Position numbers and translations under genes: made by a program
Assembly: GCA_030424975.1 (NCBI GenBank)
Contig: JAUHVY010000001.1
Location: 493,093-557,092, forward strand
From: Alphaproteobacteria bacterium
GTDB taxonomy: Bacteria; Pseudomonadota; Alphaproteobacteria; Micavibrionales; Micavibrionaceae
Direction of reading: 5' to 3'
Length of the DNA stretch: 64,000 nt
In this document: positions 1-9,371 of the stretch, in pieces
Position numbering within the stretch: the stretch's first letter is position 1
Layout: each line of letters begins with the position of its first letter
Notes under the pieces: model-generated
Seen by the model: only the letters and a program-made list of their open reading frames with translations
What the model was told of the DNA's origin: nothing
The model's database searches: none

Positions 1-662
1 AGCATCGCGCCATCCATTGCATCTTTGATGTTCGTGGACGGTTTTCCATCTTTATCCACAAAAGCATCCACAGGCATATTTTTTCCTGCCTTGTGGAGTT
101 GCAACAATTTGCCATATGCCCATTGCGCCGTCGTGACATCAACAACACACGGCGTTTTTAGTGACGGAATGCCAAAGGAAATTGGATTTGTACCAATAAC
201 CGGATCATACCCGTCGGGGTGACAAACCATTGCCAGTGAATTACAGCCGGCTATACCAACCAACCCTGCATCAACGAATAATCGGTTGTAATAGTTCATT
301 GTGCCTGTTGTACCGAAATGATTGCGTGCTCCGACAAAGGCGATGCCATGTTTCTTTGCCCGTTCAATCGCGATATCGGCGGCGTATTTTGCAGCCACCA
401 GGCCAAGGTTATTTTGGCCGTCAACAATCGCCACGGCACCTAAATCAACGGCAAGTGACGGAGGCGCCTTAGGAACTCCGTTTTTCTTCATATATTCAAT
501 ACACCATTTCACACGCAACAAACCGTGAGATTGTTTTCCCGAAAGTTCATTTTGCATCAAATGATCGTATACGGTGCGGATGGTGTCTTCGTCATGCAGT
601 CCTGCATGATGAAAACCGCGTAGGATGAGGGAATATACGTCTGATTTGGGGATAGTCACCAT
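1..662 (-). CDS. Ldh_2-family malate/L-lactate-type dehydrogenase, N-terminal part
   Basis: Partial gene read from an ATG at 662 leftwards off the window, about 220 codons. The translation begins MVTIPKSDVYSLILRGF and contains SGKQSHGLLRV, ARNHFGTTGTMNYY and GTNPISFGIP, which are characteristic of the Ldh_2 (malate / L-lactate / ureidoglycolate dehydrogenase) family of NAD(P)-dependent 2-hydroxyacid oxidoreductases. The His in RNHFG is the usual catalytic histidine of this fold. The substrate cannot be told from the N-terminal part. It is divergent from recO, with 54 bp between the two starts. An AGGA lies about 13 nt upstream of the ATG. Confidence 0.85.
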   Translation of the reverse strand, partial: MVTIPKSDVYSLILRGFHHAGLHDEDTIRTVYDHLMQNELSGKQSHGLLRVKWCIEYMKKNGVPKAPPSLAVDLGAVAIVDGQNNLGLVAAKYAADIAIERAKKHGIAFVGARNHFGTTGTMNYYNRLFVDAGLVGIAGCNSLAMVCHPDGYDPVIGTNPISFGIPSLKTPCVVDVTTAQWAYGKLLQLHKAGKNMPVDAFVDKDGKPSTNIKDAMDGAM

Positions 663-716
663 TATTTTGCATATCCTGCTGGAATCATGTCGCTAAGATC
701 ATGATAATAGAGAGCT

Positions 717-1553
717 ATGGAACAATGGCAAGATCAATCTGTAATATTAGCGGTGCGCAGGCACGGTGAGAACGGGGCAATCGTCTCGTTGCTCACACGT
801 GATCACGGGCGGCAGGCAGGATATGTGCGCGGTGCATTTTCCACGAAGAACCGCGGGACGTTAGAGGTCGGTAATATTGTGGATGCGAATTGGCGTGCCA
901 GAACATCGGAAAATTTGGGATCTCTCTCGTTGGAGCTATCACATTCAACGGCGGCGCGCATTATGCAAGATGCGCTAAAACTTGCGGCGTTGCAGGCGGC
1001 CTGTGCCTTGTGTGATCAGGCTTTGCCTGAAAAAGAGGGGCATAGCGGCCTGTATGACGGCTTTATTGCCTTGTTGAATATTTTGGAAACCGATATTTGG
1101 GCGGCAGGATATATTATGTGGGAAATTGCCCTTTTGCGTGAGCTTGGGTTCTCACTCGATCTGAGCCGCTGTGCAGGCGGCGGTGATGCGTCGACGCTTG
1201 CGTATATTTCGCCGAAGACAGGACGCGCCGTAAGCTATAGTGCAGGCGAGCCGTATAAGGACAAGCTTCTTCCTTTGCCCGGGTTTTTAAAACCGAATGG
1301 CGGCGGGGCGGATAATGAAGATATTTTAACAGGCTTACAGCTCACACGTTTTTTTCTGGAGCATTGGGTTTTTGCGCATCATAACCGTGGACTGCCCGAG
1401 GCAAGAATAAGGTTAGGCTTGCGTTTTGCCGAACAATTTGCAAAAACAGATAGCTCGGGCGATACAGCGTCCGTGCCGTGTGAGAGCGAGAATACACGAA
1501 ACATTAATGCGTTAGGGTCGGAAATATATGTCCAAGAATACTCCACAGGATAA
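717..1553 (+). CDS. recO: DNA repair protein RecO
   Basis: 278 residues. RecO helps load RecA in the RecF pathway by displacing SSB and annealing ssDNA. The N-terminal OB-fold shows the family pattern [19 protein letters not shown] followed by GYVRGAFS. The helical middle contains [10 protein letters not shown] and [11 protein letters not shown], typical of alphaproteobacterial RecO. The last 26 nt overlap the start of parC, so the two are probably co-transcribed and translationally coupled; recO-parC adjacency is common in alphaproteobacteria. The C-terminal 40 residues are poorly conserved tail. The start is an ATG at 717. Confidence 0.9.
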   Translation: MEQWQDQSVILAVRRHGENGAIVSLLTRDHGRQAGYVRGAFSTKNRGTLEVGNIVDANWRARTSENLGSLSLELSHSTAARIMQDALKLAALQAACALCDQALPEKEGHSGLYDGFIALLNILETDIWAAGYIMWEIALLRELGFSLDLSRCAGGGDASTLAYISPKTGRAVSYSAGEPYKDKLLPLPGFLKPNGGGADNEDILTGLQLTRFFLEHWVFAHHNRGLPEARIRLGLRFAEQFAKTDSSGDTASVPCESENTRNINALGSEIYVQEYSTG

Positions 1554-3777
1554 CACAGCACATCAGATCATCGACCAACCGATGACCGATATTTTATCGG
1601 ATCGGTATTTGTCGTATGCGCTATCGACCATTATGAGCCGATCATTGCCTGATGTGCGTGACGGTATGAAGCCTGTGCATCGTCGTTTGTTATATGCGAT
1701 GTATCAATTAAAGCTTAACCCAGAGCAAGGGCCGAAAAAATCGGCGCGTGTGGTTGGTGATGTGATTGGTAAATTCCACCCACATGGTGATACCGCCGTT
1801 TATGATGCGATGGTGCGCTTGGCGCAGGATTTCTCTCAACGCTATCCGCTTGTCGACGGGCAGGGGAACTTTGGTAACATTGACGGTGATAACGCGGCCG
1901 CTATGCGTTACACGGAGGCGAAGTTAACGAGTGTAGCGATGTTGCTGCTTGACGGGATCAAGGAAAACGCTGTTGATTTCCGCCCGACCTATGATGGATC
2001 AGAGAGCGAGCCTGTTGTTCTGCCCGGTGGTTTTCCGAACCTGCTGGCAAACGGTTCAAGTGGTATTGCCGTTGGTATGGCAACCAATATCCCTCCGCAT
2101 AACGTAGCAGAGCTTTGTGATGCGATGCTTTTGATGCTTGAAAAAGACCCGACGATGGAAGAAATCGTGGATATCGTTCAGGGGCCGGATATGCCTACAG
2201 GCGGTATTTTGGTAGAGAGCAGAGAGGATGTTGTGAATGCTTATACAACAGGTAAGGGGGCATTCCGTGTTCGTGCGCGCTGGGAAAAGGAAGAGCTGAA
2301 GCAGGGGCAATATCAGATTATTGTCACTGAAATTCCTTATCAGGTGCAGAAATCAAAATTGATTGAAAAGATTGCAGATTTGATCAATTCAAAGAAATTG
2401 CCATTGCTTGATGATGTGCGTGATGAATCTGCCGAGGATATCCGTCTGGTTCTTGTTCCGAAAAACCGTAATGTCGAGCCTGAGATTTTGATGGAGGCGC
2501 TGTTCCGCGCTTGTGATCTTGAAACACGGTTCAATATGAATCTGAATGTTCTGGAAGATGGTTTGGTGCCAAAGGTGATGAACCTGAAGGAGGCCATGCA
2601 GAATTGGTTGGATCACCAACAGGTCGTACTTGTGCGTCGTTCGCAATTCCGATTGGATAAAATTCTGCATCGTTTGGAGGTTTTAGACGGTTATTTAATT
2701 GCCTATCTGAATATTGACGAAGTTATTCGCATTATTCGTTTTGAGGAAAAGCCGAAAGAATGTTTGATGGAAACATTCAAGCTGAGTGATATTCAGGCCG
2801 AGGCCATTCTTGATTTACGCTTGCGTCGCTTGCATAAGCTTGAGGAAATTGAAATCCGCACCGAACATGACGAGCTATCGAAAGAGCGTGATGAGCTTCA
2901 GAAGCTTATCGGGTCAGAAGCGCGCCAGTGGACAAAGATTAAAAAGCAGGTACAAGAGCTGCGTAAAATGTTTGGTCCTGATACTGCGTTGGGGGCACGC
3001 CGCACAACGATTGGTTCAACACCGAAACCGATCGCGGTTGATCTTGATGCCGTTATGATCGAGAAAGAGCCGATTACAATTATCTGTTCCGCTCAAGGGT
3101 GGATCAAAGCTATGAAGGGGCATGGCCATAAACCTGCGGACCTTAAGTATAAAGACGGTGATCGCGGGCAATTCCTTATTGAGGCACAAACCACGGATAA
3201 GGTGATTATTTTTGCGACAAACGGGCGTTGTTACACGCTGGGCTGTGATAAGCTTCCATCCGGTCGCGGCTTTGGTGAGCCTGTGCGTATTATGGTTGAT
3301 ATTCCGAATGATTCAGGTATTACCACAATGAAAATTCACGAGGCAGGGCGTAAAATGCTTGTGGCCTCATCTGATGGTCGCGGGTTTATTGTGTCCTCTG
3401 ATGATGTTTTGGCGCAAACGAAGACGGGTAAACAGGTTTTGAATGTAAAGGGCAAGGTTGAAGCCGCCATTTGTCGTTATGTTGATGATGGTGATGATTA
3501 CGTTGCCGTTATCGGTAAAAACCGAAAGATGTTGGTCTTCCCGTTAGATGAATTACCTGAAATGAGTAAAGGTAAGGGCGTTATCCTTCAGAAATATAAG
3601 GATGGCGGGCTTTCCGATATTAAGACCTTTAAGATGGAAACGGGCTTGGAATATAAATACGGTGCAGGGACAACCACTGTTGATGATATTTCTCCATGGG
3701 TTGGAAAGCGCGCAAGTGCAGGCCGCCTGCCGCCAAACGGATTCCCTAAGAGTAATTGTTTTGACTATAAATTCTAA
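1528..3777 (+). CDS. parC: DNA topoisomerase IV subunit A
   Basis: 749 residues. This is the DNA-cleaving subunit of topoisomerase IV, which decatenates daughter chromosomes. The N-terminal winged-helix domain contains [15 protein letters not shown], the quinolone-pocket segment [17 protein letters not shown] (Thr89 and Asp93 at the positions equivalent to E. coli Ser80 and Glu84) and the active-site tyrosine in AAAMRYTEA at Y128. The C-terminal part from about residue 500 carries degenerate beta-pinwheel repeats, shorter than in GyrA, which supports ParC. Its start lies inside recO. Its partner parE is 43 kb away on the other strand. A strong bidirectional terminator follows. Confidence 0.93.
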   Translation: MSKNTPQDNTAHQIIDQPMTDILSDRYLSYALSTIMSRSLPDVRDGMKPVHRRLLYAMYQLKLNPEQGPKKSARVVGDVIGKFHPHGDTAVYDAMVRLAQDFSQRYPLVDGQGNFGNIDGDNAAAMRYTEAKLTSVAMLLLDGIKENAVDFRPTYDGSESEPVVLPGGFPNLLANGSSGIAVGMATNIPPHNVAELCDAMLLMLEKDPTMEEIVDIVQGPDMPTGGILVESREDVVNAYTTGKGAFRVRARWEKEELKQGQYQIIVTEIPYQVQKSKLIEKIADLINSKKLPLLDDVRDESAEDIRLVLVPKNRNVEPEILMEALFRACDLETRFNMNLNVLEDGLVPKVMNLKEAMQNWLDHQQVVLVRRSQFRLDKILHRLEVLDGYLIAYLNIDEVIRIIRFEEKPKECLMETFKLSDIQAEAILDLRLRRLHKLEEIEIRTEHDELSKERDELQKLIGSEARQWTKIKKQVQELRKMFGPDTALGARRTTIGSTPKPIAVDLDAVMIEKEPITIICSAQGWIKAMKGHGHKPADLKYKDGDRGQFLIEAQTTDKVIIFATNGRCYTLGCDKLPSGRGFGEPVRIMVDIPNDSGITTMKIHEAGRKMLVASSDGRGFIVSSDDVLAQTKTGKQVLNVKGKVEAAICRYVDDGDDYVAVIGKNRKMLVFPLDELPEMSKGKGVILQKYKDGGLSDIKTFKMETGLEYKYGAGTTTVDDISPWVGKRASAGRLPPNGFPKSNCFDYKF

Positions 3778-3804
3778 ACATATTGCACATGAAGAGATAA
3801 AGAA

Positions 3805-3835
3805 AAGGCACTCCCCATATGAGAGTGCCTTTTTT
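3805..3835. terminator. Bidirectional intrinsic terminator between parC and the MBL hydrolase
   Basis: A 9-bp stem, AAGGCACTC at 3805-3813 paired with GAGTGCCTT at 3823-3831, encloses a 9-nt loop and is followed by six Ts on the plus strand. An A-rich stretch on the left gives a U-rich tail on the minus strand too, which fits the convergent genes on either side. Confidence 0.85.
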
Positions 3836-3853
3836 GTTTTATATGGATGCGTT

Positions 3854-4732
3854 TTATTCCGCGTATTCGGGGAATTTTGGAAGAACATCTATATGCTGTG
3901 CTTCGTGCTGTATGATTAATTTCGCACCCGTGTTTTTGACCAGTTCCTTGATTTTGGCTGCGGATGCTAAGGTATCTGCGCGGTTGTAGTTAAAAGATGG
4001 AACACCTTCTTCTTCGTAATTTTCAATGAAATGCCATTGATCACCGGACAGCAGGATTGGCCCCCATTTAGGCATTTTAATCAATAACGACATATGGCCA
4101 GGTGTATGGCCGGGGGATACGATCGCCTTTACTGAGCCATCCTTAAAAATATCTGTGTCCATATCAACAGGGATGACATTATTTTTTCCCGTGCCCTCAA
4201 TGAAGTAACTGAAGTTTTGGGCATCCATGTGATATGTTGCTGCTTCTTCCTTGTGGTTAATGAGGAAGTCATATTCCTTGCGTTGGATAAGCAGTTTCGC
4301 ATTTGTAAATAAATTCACATTCCCTGCATGATCAAAATGTGCATGTGAAATGCCAACGTAATCAATGTCGTTTGGCGTTAAATTGATTTCGGCCAGTTGC
4401 TCTGTGATAGTCTTGTTCAGTGTTAAGTGAAAAGGCGGGTTTGTGACGCCTTCTTTATTTTGTACAATACCACTTGGTAAACCTGTATCCCAAAGCATAT
4501 AGATGTCATTTTTTTGAATGAGGTAGCAGGAATCCGTTAATGTTTTTGTTTGCCCTACATAACGATCTGTGTCTGAGAATATATTTAAATCCGAAACATC
4601 AATAGTACCGCAATCCAGACGGTATAGTCGCATTGTTTCTGCTTGCGGTGCTGCGCTCTCGGTTTGCGCGTGCACCGTTATAGGAGCGCATATCGATAAG
4701 ACAAGTGTGCCGAGTGTGAGTATTTTTTGCAT
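3854..4732 (-). CDS. Exported MBL-fold hydrolase, N-acyl-homoserine-lactonase-like
   Basis: 292 residues. A signal peptide is visible (MQKILTLGTLVLSICAPITVHAQ, cleavage near residue 22), so the protein is probably periplasmic or released. The metallo-beta-lactamase metal motif HxHxDH is present as SHAHFDHAG (H130, H132, D134, H135); the second His (SPGHTPGHMS), bridging Asp (LSGDQWH) and last His (IIQHEAQH) follow in order. Spacing and the FDHAG form resemble the AiiA-like lactonase branch, which opens acyl-homoserine lactone rings, but the fold also serves other esters, so the substrate is inferred. It is monocistronic, convergent with parC. Confidence 0.8.
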   Translation of the reverse strand: MQKILTLGTLVLSICAPITVHAQTESAAPQAETMRLYRLDCGTIDVSDLNIFSDTDRYVGQTKTLTDSCYLIQKNDIYMLWDTGLPSGIVQNKEGVTNPPFHLTLNKTITEQLAEINLTPNDIDYVGISHAHFDHAGNVNLFTNAKLLIQRKEYDFLINHKEEAATYHMDAQNFSYFIEGTGKNNVIPVDMDTDIFKDGSVKAIVSPGHTPGHMSLLIKMPKWGPILLSGDQWHFIENYEEEGVPSFNYNRADTLASAAKIKELVKNTGAKLIIQHEAQHIDVLPKFPEYAE

Positions 4733-4816
4733 ATTAATTCATCCTGAAATTTCTTGTTTTTATGAATTAAGCATATCACTCAGGGGGGCTAAATCAATAT
4801 GGATTGATAAATAGCT

Positions 4817-5794
4817 CTATGGGAACTCGACGCTGCCCGGTGTTTTTTGATACGGATTTTGCGGTAGTGTAAAGCTAGGCTCATCAATGATATCATCGTC
4901 AAGATACTCTTCATCATCACTATCCTCAGGCGGTAGCGGGTTTGTGATATCTTGGTTGAGTAAGATGAGCGTAATACGACGGTTCCGCGGGTCAAGCGGG
5001 TTATCAATAATGAGCGGTTCTGTGTCGGCCTTACCCATAACATTGTTAATGCGTTCTTGTGGTGCACCTGCTTGTAACATAACACGGCGTGATGCATTTG
5101 CGCGATCGGATGATAGCTCCCAGTTTGTGTATTTCGCTCCGGGAGAGAAGCTTGCGGCGTCAGTATGACCGCGCACTGATATCTCATTCGGCAGATCAAG
5201 AATAATATTTGTTATTTCGGAGAGGAGTTGGCGCGTCTTTTCATACATTGCTGCGCTACCGGATGGGAACATGGATTCGTTTTCCTGATCCACAATCTGA
5301 ATACGCAAACCTTCCGGGGTTATATCAATGATGATATTTTTCTCTAGCTTTGCGAGTTGTTTGTTTTCGCGAATGGCTTTCTTGATTTTCTCTGCTGCTT
5401 CTTCAAACTTTTTCTGTTCGGCTTTCTTGCGGGCTTCTTCTTTGGCATTATTAACCTTTGATTTTGCTTCTGCGCCGCGTTTTACTTGTTCAGTACGTTG
5501 TAAGGGGATGAGCGGGTTTTTGTTCGACGCCATTGCGCCTTCAGGTGACATGGTCAGGCCGCCCATGACACCGCCTGATCCGCTACGGCTTTCGGATGCT
5601 TCGGACAGGGCGGGGCTAAAATAATCGGAGAGCGCATCTTTTTGCTCTTGTGTTGTTACGTTCAATAGCCACATGAGCAAGAAAAACGCCATCATCGCCG
5701 TAACGAAGTCAGCATAGGCAACCTTCCATGCACCGCCGTGAAAGCGATAGGGCAATTTAATAAGGTCGATCCTGATATGCGTTTTACTTTGCAT
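4817..5794 (-). CDS. motB: Flagellar motor stator protein MotB
   Basis: 325 residues from the ATG at 5794. I prefer this start to the GTG at 5806 because an AGGTGA, overlapping the motA stop codon, sits 7 nt before it. The single membrane helix begins GGAWKVAYADFVTAMMAFF and holds the proton-binding Asp (D29). An Ala/Glu/Lys-rich segment around residues 105-145 is the likely plug/linker. The C-terminal OmpA-like peptidoglycan-binding domain contains ISVRGHTDA and ANASRRVMLQAG. The acidic Ser/Asp/Glu-rich tail (EDSDDEEYLDDD) is an addition beyond the domain. It forms the stator with MotA, encoded immediately upstream. Confidence 0.93.
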   Translation of the reverse strand: MQSKTHIRIDLIKLPYRFHGGAWKVAYADFVTAMMAFFLLMWLLNVTTQEQKDALSDYFSPALSEASESRSGSGGVMGGLTMSPEGAMASNKNPLIPLQRTEQVKRGAEAKSKVNNAKEEARKKAEQKKFEEAAEKIKKAIRENKQLAKLEKNIIIDITPEGLRIQIVDQENESMFPSGSAAMYEKTRQLLSEITNIILDLPNEISVRGHTDAASFSPGAKYTNWELSSDRANASRRVMLQAGAPQERINNVMGKADTEPLIIDNPLDPRNRRITLILLNQDITNPLPPEDSDDEEYLDDDIIDEPSFTLPQNPYQKTPGSVEFP

Positions 5795-5806
5795 GATTAT
5801 AATCAC

Positions 5807-6694
5807 CTATGTCGGTGCAGGAAGTTCATTGAGAATTTCTTCAAGCTCGTTAAAGCCGGGCTGTACGTTATGCGGCAGAGCTTTTCGTGCAAACTCAACG
5901 GCAACTTGCGGGGCGGCACCGCTTAGGAAGGCTAAAACACCGACTTTGATAATTTTGTAATACAGAACTTCTGAATCAGCGCGCTCCGTCATCGCCTGAG
6001 AGATCGGACCGAAAATACCATAAGACAGCCAAACCCCAAGGAATGTACCGACCAACGCGCTACCGATAAGTTTACCAAGAACTTCGGGCGGTTCGGAAAT
6101 AGATGCCATTGTTTTAATAACCCCCAAAACCGCAGCAACAATACCAAGGGCGGGGATACCTTCTGCCATATGGTGAACGGCGTGGCCCGGGTGATGTTCA
6201 TGATGAGCGATTTGTTCAATTTCTTTGTCCATCAGACTGCCGATTTGGCCCGGGTCTTCGTTTCCTAATGAAATAATACGAAGGTAATCACACAAAAAAT
6301 CAAGAGCATGGTGGTTACCGTGAAATTTAGGGAATTGTTTGAAGAGGTCACTATCGTGAGAGTTTTCAACATGAGGTTCCAGAGCAAGGAAACCTTTGGA
6401 GCGCGCCAATTTGAAAACGGTAAATTGCATGCTCAGTAATTCAATGTAGTCATCTTTGCTATAGGCGATCGGTTTAACAAGCGAACCAAAGTATTTCATG
6501 GTGTATTTAACCGTATCCATCGTGTTACCGATGAGGAAGGCGGCAATCGCACAGCCCATGATGATGACAGTTTCGGCAGGTGTTGCAGGCAAAATAACAC
6601 CTTGGATAAGGTGCATGGCCTTTTCCATCCCCGCAGCCATAATCAAGCCACCGAATGTACAGACGAAAACCAGTAGAATACCAAGCAGTTTCAT
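5807..6694 (-). CDS. motA: Flagellar motor stator protein MotA
   Basis: 295 residues. MotA forms the proton-conducting stator with MotB and drives the flagellar rotor. Four membrane helices are visible near residues 1-20, 35-55, 178-198 and 210-232, with the large cytoplasmic loop between the second and third. The proline-containing motifs GIPALGIVAAVLGVIKTM and VGTFLGVWLSYGIFGPI match the conserved channel prolines. A His-rich patch (HHEHHPGHAVHH) lies just before the third helix. SD AAGAAGG precedes the ATG. motA and motB are directly adjacent; no other flagellar genes are in the window. Confidence 0.93.
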   Translation of the reverse strand: MKLLGILLVFVCTFGGLIMAAGMEKAMHLIQGVILPATPAETVIIMGCAIAAFLIGNTMDTVKYTMKYFGSLVKPIAYSKDDYIELLSMQFTVFKLARSKGFLALEPHVENSHDSDLFKQFPKFHGNHHALDFLCDYLRIISLGNEDPGQIGSLMDKEIEQIAHHEHHPGHAVHHMAEGIPALGIVAAVLGVIKTMASISEPPEVLGKLIGSALVGTFLGVWLSYGIFGPISQAMTERADSEVLYYKIIKVGVLAFLSGAAPQVAVEFARKALPHNVQPGFNELEEILNELPAPT

Positions 6695-6720
6695 AGTCGT
6701 CTTTTACCTTCTTTATCAAC

Positions 6721-6748
6721 GGGCGGATGAATATATAAATACCCGCCC
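6721..6748 (-). promoter_or_regulatory. Inverted repeat in the motA 5' leader
   Basis: GGGCGG and CCGCCC are separated by 16 AT-rich bases and lie 27 bp upstream of the motA start. The element has no T-tract and could be an mRNA hairpin in the leader. Function is not known. Confidence 0.4.
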
Positions 6749-6851
6749 ACGGCAATCCTTGCCATTAGACTAATTTTGCGCAAACAAATCAGATGTTTGC
6801 CGGATACGCAGAAAAACGCAGGTTTTGGAATAAAACCATTATAATAGAATC

Positions 6852-6874
6852 AGGATTAAAATTTACTTAATCCT
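6852..6874. promoter_or_regulatory. Operator-like inverted repeat upstream of motA
   Basis: A perfect 8-bp inverted repeat (AGGATTAA, 7-nt spacer, TTAATCCT) lies in the 246-bp hemB-motA intergenic region. On the minus strand a TATAAT occurs shortly downstream of it, so it could be an operator over a motA promoter. No T-run follows, so it is not a convincing hemB terminator. Confidence 0.4.
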
Positions 6875-6940
6875 AGTGATAAGTTTGGATTGTTTTGCAC
6901 GTAAAATCAAGCAAGTGCCTGATGATATGATTAAAAATTG

Positions 6941-7936
6941 CTATGGTTTCTGGATAAGTTTAGCAACGTCGCAGGCCGCGTATGTTAAAATACCGTCACA
7001 ACCGGCACGTTTGAATGCCATAATCGTTTCAACAATCGTTTTATCGTAATCAAGCCACCCGTTTTCGCAAGCTGCGCGCAACATCGCGTATTCACCACTG
7101 ACATGATATGCAAATGTTGGGGTGTTAAAGGTATCTTTGACATCCTTTACGATATCAAGATATGGCATACCCGGTTTGACCATAACCATGTCTGCGCCTT
7201 CCTGAATATCAAGGGCGACCTCCATGCGGGCTTCGGCCGTGTTGGCGGGGTTCATTTGATATGTTTTCTTATCACCTTTCAGGCAACCCGCAGATTGAAC
7301 CGCATCGCGAAACGGACCGTAAAAGGCGGAGGCATATTTCGCCGCATAAGCCATAATCATTGTGTTTTCAAGATAATGCAGATCAAGCGTTTGTCTGATT
7401 TTTGCAATGCGCCCGTCCATCATGTCTGATGGTGCGATGATATCTGCGCCTGCTTGGGCTTGTACAAGTGCTTGCTTGCACAGAACCTCGACTGTTTCGT
7501 CATTTTGGATAACGCCGTCTTTGACGATGCCGTCATGGCCATGTGTCGTATACGGGTCAAGGGCAACATCCGTAATAATACCAATATCGGGAACTGCGTC
7601 CTTAATGGCCTGCACGCTACGGCACATTAGGTTATCGGGGTTATATGATTCGCAACCGTCATCTGTTTTCTTATCTGCCGGGGTGATCGGGAACAGGGCA
7701 ATCGCCGGAATGCCAAGGTCACGCGCTTTTTTTACTTCCTCGCAAAGGCGGTCAATACTATGGCGGTAAACACCCGGCATAGAGGCGATAGATTCGCTTT
7801 CGTTCTCTCCGTCTATGGCAAAAACCGGCCAAATCAGGTCGTTAACTGTGATCTGCGTTTCTTCCACAAGGTTTCTGATCCAAGGTGCAGAACGTAGTCT
7901 ACGCATACGTTTTTGGGGGAAGGGGGCGTGTTTCAT
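6941..7936 (-). CDS. hemB: Delta-aminolevulinic acid dehydratase (porphobilinogen synthase)
   Basis: 331 residues. It condenses two 5-aminolevulinate molecules to porphobilinogen in haem synthesis. The two active-site lysines are in MAYAAKYASAFYGPFR (K200) and MVMVKPGMPYLD (K254, the Schiff base). The metal site around residues 123-136 reads DVALDPYTTHGHDG, lacking the cysteines of zinc enzymes; this is the Asp-rich, magnesium-type site common in alphaproteobacteria. The start is the ATG at 7936. The gene is divergent from the MarR-type regulator. Confidence 0.95.
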   Translation of the reverse strand: MKHAPFPQKRMRRLRSAPWIRNLVEETQITVNDLIWPVFAIDGENESESIASMPGVYRHSIDRLCEEVKKARDLGIPAIALFPITPADKKTDDGCESYNPDNLMCRSVQAIKDAVPDIGIITDVALDPYTTHGHDGIVKDGVIQNDETVEVLCKQALVQAQAGADIIAPSDMMDGRIAKIRQTLDLHYLENTMIMAYAAKYASAFYGPFRDAVQSAGCLKGDKKTYQMNPANTAEARMEVALDIQEGADMVMVKPGMPYLDIVKDVKDTFNTPTFAYHVSGEYAMLRAACENGWLDYDKTIVETIMAFKRAGCDGILTYAACDVAKLIQKP

Positions 7937-7991
7937 GATGATTTATTTCGTTTTTTACATTTCTTTAATTTAAAAGATTTATAAATTCACT

Positions 7992-8020
7992 TTGCGCGTA
8001 TATCAAACTTTAATTATGAT
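7992..8020 (+). promoter_or_regulatory. Predicted promoter of the MarR-type regulator gene
   Basis: TTGCGC at 7992-7997 and TATGAT at 8015-8020 are separated by 17 bp, 38 bp before the start codon. The same TTGCGC -35 sequence with 17-bp spacing recurs upstream of rpmF and of the gene at 36630. Confidence 0.55.
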
Positions 8021-8058
8021 CGCGTTAGATAAAGAATGAAATTGTCAGGAGAACCCCT

Positions 8059-8520
8059 GTGACAGGAACACCATATTACGAAGCCATTCAATTGATTGAA
8101 CGTCTGCACCGTCATTTCTTGGATGTGCTGAAGGTTGAATTGGATAAAAAGAATATTCAGGATATTAACAACGTGCAGTGCATGATCCTTTATAACGTCG
8201 GCGAAGATGAAATGACCGTCGGTGAATTAACAATTCGCGGGTATTACCTCGGATCAAATGTGTCGTATAACGTCAAGAAGATGGTTGAAAATGATTACCT
8301 GATTCAGGAGCGTTCCGTGCATGATAAGCGATCCATTCGTGTACGCCTGTCAGATAAGGGTATTGAATTACGCCGTATGATCTCTGATATGTTTAAGCGC
8401 CATGAAGAGCAGATTGAAGGGACTGAGGTTACAGATGAACGTTTGAATGACCTTAATCAGACATTGAAAATGCTTGAGCGCTTTTGGGCACAACAAACCA
8501 ACTTCGGTGGTGGATTTTAA
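8059..8520 (+). CDS. MarR-type winged-helix transcriptional regulator
   Basis: 153 residues starting at a GTG, decided by an AGGAGA 6 nt upstream. The winged-helix core spans about residues 35-110: MTVGELTIRGYYLGSNVSYN is the helix-turn-helix and RSVHDKRSIRVRLSDKG the beta wing. It resembles the conserved alphaproteobacterial MarR-type family often found beside hemB, which includes the LdtR regulators of cell-envelope genes; that link is from family knowledge only. The target genes are not evident here. It is monocistronic, followed by a terminator and divergent from hemB. Confidence 0.8.
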   Translation: MTGTPYYEAIQLIERLHRHFLDVLKVELDKKNIQDINNVQCMILYNVGEDEMTVGELTIRGYYLGSNVSYNVKKMVENDYLIQERSVHDKRSIRVRLSDKGIELRRMISDMFKRHEEQIEGTEVTDERLNDLNQTLKMLERFWAQQTNFGGGF

Positions 8521-8550
8521 TTTATTGATCTACCATTGCTAAGATTTGAA

Positions 8551-8583
8551 AAAGTGGGCTACTGTTTAGTCCGCTTTTTTTAT
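8551..8583 (+). terminator. Intrinsic terminator after the MarR-type gene
   Basis: A 10-bp stem with two G-U pairs (AAAGTGGGCT at 8551-8560 with AGTCCGCTTT at 8568-8577), a 7-nt loop and a T-rich run follow the regulator gene. Confidence 0.8.
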
Positions 8584-8612
8584 TTTTGATAATGGTTTGT
8601 TCGAGGGGGCGC

Positions 8613-8816
8613 ATGACGGCACAAAATATTCTGAGTGGTCGGGAGATTATTATTGAGTTTTTTCCAATCGGGCAGACTGTCAAAGTGTCAGCGATGGATA
8701 GCGCGACTTTGACGGAAATATCGATTCAGGGGCCATCGAACACGCCACAAGAAATGTTAAAGCGCAATGCCCTAAAGCGCCTTGAGTATGTATTGCGTAA
8801 AAACGGGCATATTTAA
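8613..8816 (+). CDS. Small conserved alphaproteobacterial protein (DUF6898-like)
   Basis: 67 residues from the ATG at 8613, chosen because GAGGGG lies 4 nt upstream; an upstream in-frame ATG at 8586 lacks this. The sequence has the core GREIIIEFFPIGQTVKVSAMD, then TEISIQGP and LEYVLRKNG at the end. Small proteins of this shape occur upstream of rpiB/glyA in alphaproteobacteria, and I recall them as DUF6898; function unknown. It probably heads the rpiB-glyA transcript, 68 bp before rpiB. Confidence 0.7.
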   Translation: MTAQNILSGREIIIEFFPIGQTVKVSAMDSATLTEISIQGPSNTPQEMLKRNALKRLEYVLRKNGHI

Positions 8817-8884
8817 TCGTTGATTTCGGTATCGGTTCTCTACTATATATGGGGTCTCTTTGTTAAAAAGGTGCGATATATACC

Positions 8885-9310
8885 ATGGAAAAGCTTGCTA
8901 TTGCATGTGATCACGGGGGCTATACCCTTAAGGAAGCGATTAAAAAGCAATTTGCAGATCGTGTTGAATTTCTTGATTTGGGAACGGATTCTTGTGATTC
9001 TGTTGATTATCCTGAATATGGTCAAGCGGTTGCAAAAGCTATTATTGATGGCGAAGTAAAGCGCGGCATACTTATATGCGGTACAGGTATCGGTATTTCC
9101 ATCGCCGCCAATCGTTTTCCACAGATTCGCGCGGCTAATTGTACCAATGCAACGATGGCACGTTTGACGCGATTGCATAACAATGCAAATGTACTGGCGC
9201 TGGGTGAACGTTTGATCGGCCTTGAGGTTGCATTTGATATCGTCACCACGTTTTTGGAAACAGAATATGAAGGCGGCAGACATGATCGCCGCGTACAGAA
9301 AATGTCTTAG
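8885..9310 (+). CDS. rpiB: Ribose-5-phosphate isomerase B
   Basis: 141 residues. It interconverts ribose 5-phosphate and ribulose 5-phosphate (some members act on allose 6-phosphate). Family motifs are present: IACDHGGYTLK at the N-terminus, LICGTGIGISIAANR with the catalytic Cys65, and NNANVLALGERLIG. Length is normal. It is followed after 61 bp by glyA, a conserved pair in alphaproteobacteria. Confidence 0.93.
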   Translation: MEKLAIACDHGGYTLKEAIKKQFADRVEFLDLGTDSCDSVDYPEYGQAVAKAIIDGEVKRGILICGTGIGISIAANRFPQIRAANCTNATMARLTRLHNNANVLALGERLIGLEVAFDIVTTFLETEYEGGRHDRRVQKMS

Positions 9311-9371
9311 AGCATTTTTATAAGTTTTTGTTATTGAATTAAAAAGTTGTATCAAGAAAGGGTATTTTATT

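Noticed and set aside
4789-5199. 136-codon minus-strand frame inside motB
   Set aside because: It is a shifted frame of the well-supported motB gene with no family resemblance.
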